Origin: Bacteroidota bacterium
GTDB taxonomy: Bacteria; Bacteroidota; Ignavibacteria; UBA10030; UBA8401
Assembly (NCBI GenBank): GCA_030679145.1
Contig: JAUXTU010000015.1
Location: forward strand, 57,190-121,189
Length of the DNA: 64,000 bases
Direction of reading: 5' to 3'
In this document: positions 62,051 through 64,000 of the stretch, in pieces
How the letters are laid out: every line of letters starts with the position of its first letter
Numbering within the stretch: position 1 is the first letter of the stretch
The notes under the pieces: model-generated
What the model saw: only the letters and a program-made list of their open reading frames with translations
Told to the model about the DNA's origin: nothing
Databases searched by the model: none
Translations under genes and position numbers: made by a program

Positions 62051-63412
62051 TTACCATGTTTTCCGTATGGGATGTGCTTCGGTATTAAAAACAACCGAAT
62101 CCAACGATATTGTTCCGGTTGGTTCTAATAGAAGATAAAGATATTTCATCGTTTCAGCAAAGAAGAAACTTTCCATTCCGTCGGATTTTTCTTTTGTGAT
62201 AACATTCTTTAATGATGCATAACCGACATTATTTCTGCAATATTTTTTCAGATCACGGTATATTTTTTCTCCCATCTTTCGATATTGAACATCATCGGTG
62301 TAATGATAAAGATAATACGCTGATTCAATGATCTCGGGACGAAGAACATAATCTCTGGAAGTCACTTTCATTGAAGTGTAATTTATCTCTTCAGGTTCAA
62401 TGTTATGAAGATTCCACATTGCATAGCATGACTGTTGAATTCTTTTCGCGTGTGGAATATCATTGGCGAGACATAACAGTGCCGGCATAAACGCTTCCAG
62501 CGAACCGAATGTTGTTCCAATTCTTTTTCCGGTATTCATATCAACCTGACCGTACCAATGTCCGCCGCACGTTGAATCTGCAATATATTGACTGATTGCT
62601 TTCATACTTTCATCTGCCATTGTTTTGCATTCTTCATCACCAAAAAGTATCCACGCTTTTACAAGATATTCATAGTAGGAATCAATTCCGCCACCGATAT
62701 GACTTGAAGTATTTGTCCATTCTCCCGTCTCAACATTGATCGACGATCCGACAAGACCGATGGGTGATCGGCGATTGTAAAGTTGAACAAGTGCGTTCTT
62801 CGCCTTGTGATAATAGATCGAATCGCCGGTAAGTTTACTGAGCGTTCCGAACTCGATGAGCAGTGTTCCTATTTCTGCGGGATTGTTATTCGGTTTCTGT
62901 ACATTTCCTGTTTGCAAATGAACGTAACGGTACGGCATTCCGGTGGGAGAATTGAAAACAGGAAGGAGTCGTTTTCCAAGATCTTCCGCAAGAATTAAGA
63001 ATCGTTTATCACCATCCAGCTGATAAGCCGAAAGCAAACCTCCCAACAATCGGATTGTCACTTCAAAACATTGCACATCAATATTTTTGTTGAATGAGAG
63101 ACTGTCGAAAATCAATTTCTTTGTTTCTTCACATTCATCTTTCAATCCCATCAACACCATCGTATCAAACGCATCAACCGGCGTCATTAACAGGGAAGTG
63201 CCATACCAATCGTGCGGCTGTTTGGTGAGAGGTTTCAACGCATCATGTCCCCACGCATATTGCTTGTATCCGTTCCACGCATGGAGGAATTCTTTTTTCA
63301 CCATATCCGAAGTTATTGCTGAGGATTTGGATTGAGATTGTGCCGTGCTTGTGTTGAAACAAACGAATATTGCCGTGAACAAGAGTGTGAGATATTGCAA
63401 TAACCTCATCAT
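62051..63412 (-). CDS. GH47 alpha-mannosidase (alpha-1,2-mannosidase family)
   Basis: A 453-residue exported enzyme (signal peptide ending NTSTA|QS). GH47 motifs occur in order: FLHAWNGYKQYAWGHDALKPL, DWYGTSLLMTPVDAFDTMVLMGL, GGGIDSYYEYLVKAWILFGD, LRPEIIESAYYLYHYTDDVQYR, DGMESFFFAETMKYLYLLL and the C-terminal FNTEAHPI. Acidic residues match known catalytic positions of the family. GH47 is best known from eukaryotic N-glycan trimming; a bacterial copy suggests uptake or trimming of mannan or N-glycans. ATG 63412 follows AAGGA; an upstream start at 63439 is less likely. Confidence 0.9.
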   Translation of the reverse strand: MMRLLQYLTLLFTAIFVCFNTSTAQSQSKSSAITSDMVKKEFLHAWNGYKQYAWGHDALKPLTKQPHDWYGTSLLMTPVDAFDTMVLMGLKDECEETKKLIFDSLSFNKNIDVQCFEVTIRLLGGLLSAYQLDGDKRFLILAEDLGKRLLPVFNSPTGMPYRYVHLQTGNVQKPNNNPAEIGTLLIEFGTLSKLTGDSIYYHKAKNALVQLYNRRSPIGLVGSSINVETGEWTNTSSHIGGGIDSYYEYLVKAWILFGDEECKTMADESMKAISQYIADSTCGGHWYGQVDMNTGKRIGTTFGSLEAFMPALLCLANDIPHAKRIQQSCYAMWNLHNIEPEEINYTSMKVTSRDYVLRPEIIESAYYLYHYTDDVQYRKMGEKIYRDLKKYCRNNVGYASLKNVITKEKSDGMESFFFAETMKYLYLLLEPTGTISLDSVVFNTEAHPIRKTW

Positions 63413-63440
63413 GATAGTTTTCCTTCGCATGAAAAACATG

Positions 63441-64000
63441 CTATCGAATCAACAACATTTTTTTTGTTTCTGTAAAATTCTTTGTCTGTAACCGATAGAA
63501 ATATGTTCCGGATGGAGCCTCTTCGGTACTTTCAATCTGTCCATCCCACGAAACTTTGAATGCTCCTTTTTTAGCATTATCACTATACAATGTACGAATC
63601 CACGCTCCGGTAATATCATAAATGGAAATTGTTGCATATCCATCTTCAGGAATTGAAAACTCGATTGTTGTTTGAGGATTGAATGGGTTTGGATAGTTCT
63701 GTTGCAAAGAGTGTGTGGATGAAATTGAATTTTTGTTCTGCAAAATTCCGAGCGATGTTCCGGGAGAATATTTCCACACACCCGCACCGGAAACGTACAT
63801 TACTGAATCATTGATCTTTCGGAAACGATTCAGACTATTCCCGATCGTCATTGATGTCCACGTTTCACCGCCGTCAGTCGTTTGCTTAGGAGTAAGCGAT
63901 GTTCCGCCTGCCCATCCGAGCGTATCATTGAGAAAACCGATTCCTTGCACAAAATATCCTGTGGCGGAAAATTGTTTTGGATTCCAGGTTATACCGCCAT
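63441..64000 (-). CDS. BNR/YCF48-like protein with T9SS sorting domain, 5' end outside window
   Basis: The minus-strand frame is open to the window edge, so the N-terminus is missing. Visible are photosystem-II-stability-like / BNR blades (GGITWNPKQFSATGYFVQGIGFLNDTLGWAGG, then TTDGGETWTSMTIGNS) and a C-terminal type IX secretion sorting domain (LQQNYPNPFNPQTTIEFSIPEDGYATISIYDITG...TETKKMLLIR). It is likely a large secreted or surface protein. The GH47 gene starts 28 nt downstream, so the two may be cotranscribed. Confidence 0.88.
   Translation of the reverse strand, partial: GGITWNPKQFSATGYFVQGIGFLNDTLGWAGGTSLTPKQTTDGGETWTSMTIGNSLNRFRKINDSVMYVSGAGVWKYSPGTSLGILQNKNSISSTHSLQQNYPNPFNPQTTIEFSIPEDGYATISIYDITGAWIRTLYSDNAKKGAFKVSWDGQIESTEEAPSGTYFYRLQTKNFTETKKMLLIR

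Noticed and set aside
1..64000. tRNA, rRNA, insertion sequences or prophage genes
   Set aside because: No tRNA-like arms, rRNA stretches, transposases, integrases or phage structural genes were recognised by reading; a dedicated tRNA scan was not possible.

Overview
The window looks like a chromosomal piece of a Gram-negative bacterium of the FCB group, most likely Ignavibacteriota or a close relative. Supporting signs are two proteins with a C-terminal NYPNPFNP sorting domain (type IX secretion), many lipoproteins and outer-membrane barrels, moderate-to-low GC, and at least two promoters of the Bacteroidetes TTTG / TAnnTTTG type alongside ordinary sigma-70 promoters. No rRNA, tRNA, prophage, insertion sequence or CRISPR array was seen. 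The assignment is inference; no database was searched.

Layout. 1-2.5 kb (minus): a partial four-helix-bundle protein, N-carbamoylputrescine amidase and FabF. 2.7-6.4 kb (minus): an operon that looks like a bufferin/Hvf-type RiPP cluster: a secreted precursor built from six-residue repeats, an MNIO (DUF692) enzyme, an outer-membrane protein, a DUF2063 partner and a DoxX membrane protein. 6.4-10.7 kb (minus): a cytochrome P460-like lipoprotein, a small membrane protein, an ECF sigma factor with a putative zinc-finger anti-sigma, and a two-component system. 10.9-14.1 kb: a redox/envelope set (TlpA-like thioredoxin, DUF6029 barrel, Omp28-like secreted protein). 14.2-21.7 kb: esterase, MarC, a double-rhodanese lipoprotein, an 11-haem cytochrome lipoprotein, MarR, DUF4032, DedA and UppP. 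22-25.9 kb: FucP-type sugar transporter, SpoVG, MurQ and a VapBC module.

26-30 kb (minus) holds rsmG-mnmG-mnmE, with a parS centromere site in each of the two intergenic gaps, which suggests closeness to the replication origin. From 30.1 kb (plus) runs a roughly 22-kb amino-acid supra-operon: ilvB-ilvN-gltB-gltD-ilvC-cimA-aroF-leuA-leuC-leuD-proC-leuB-lysC-rof-thrC-thrB. It is preceded by a short unlisted ORF packed with Val, Leu and Ile codons, followed by mutually exclusive antiterminator and terminator hairpins: a textbook-style ribosome-mediated attenuator. The operon makes Val, Leu and Ile (through citramalate), Thr, Pro and the first aromatic intermediate, with GOGAT supplying amino nitrogen.

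52.5-64 kb: a PNPOx-like flavoprotein, a periplasmic sulfurtransferase, a PD40 propeller protein, MoxR, a DUF4160/DUF2442 pair, an EnvC-like factor with a degenerate LytM domain, a DUF4292 lipoprotein, a TPR lipoprotein, a BI-1 protein, a bacterial GH47 alpha-mannosidase and a partial sorting-domain protein. Dispersed palindromic repeats lie between genes, and in two cases inside coding sequences.
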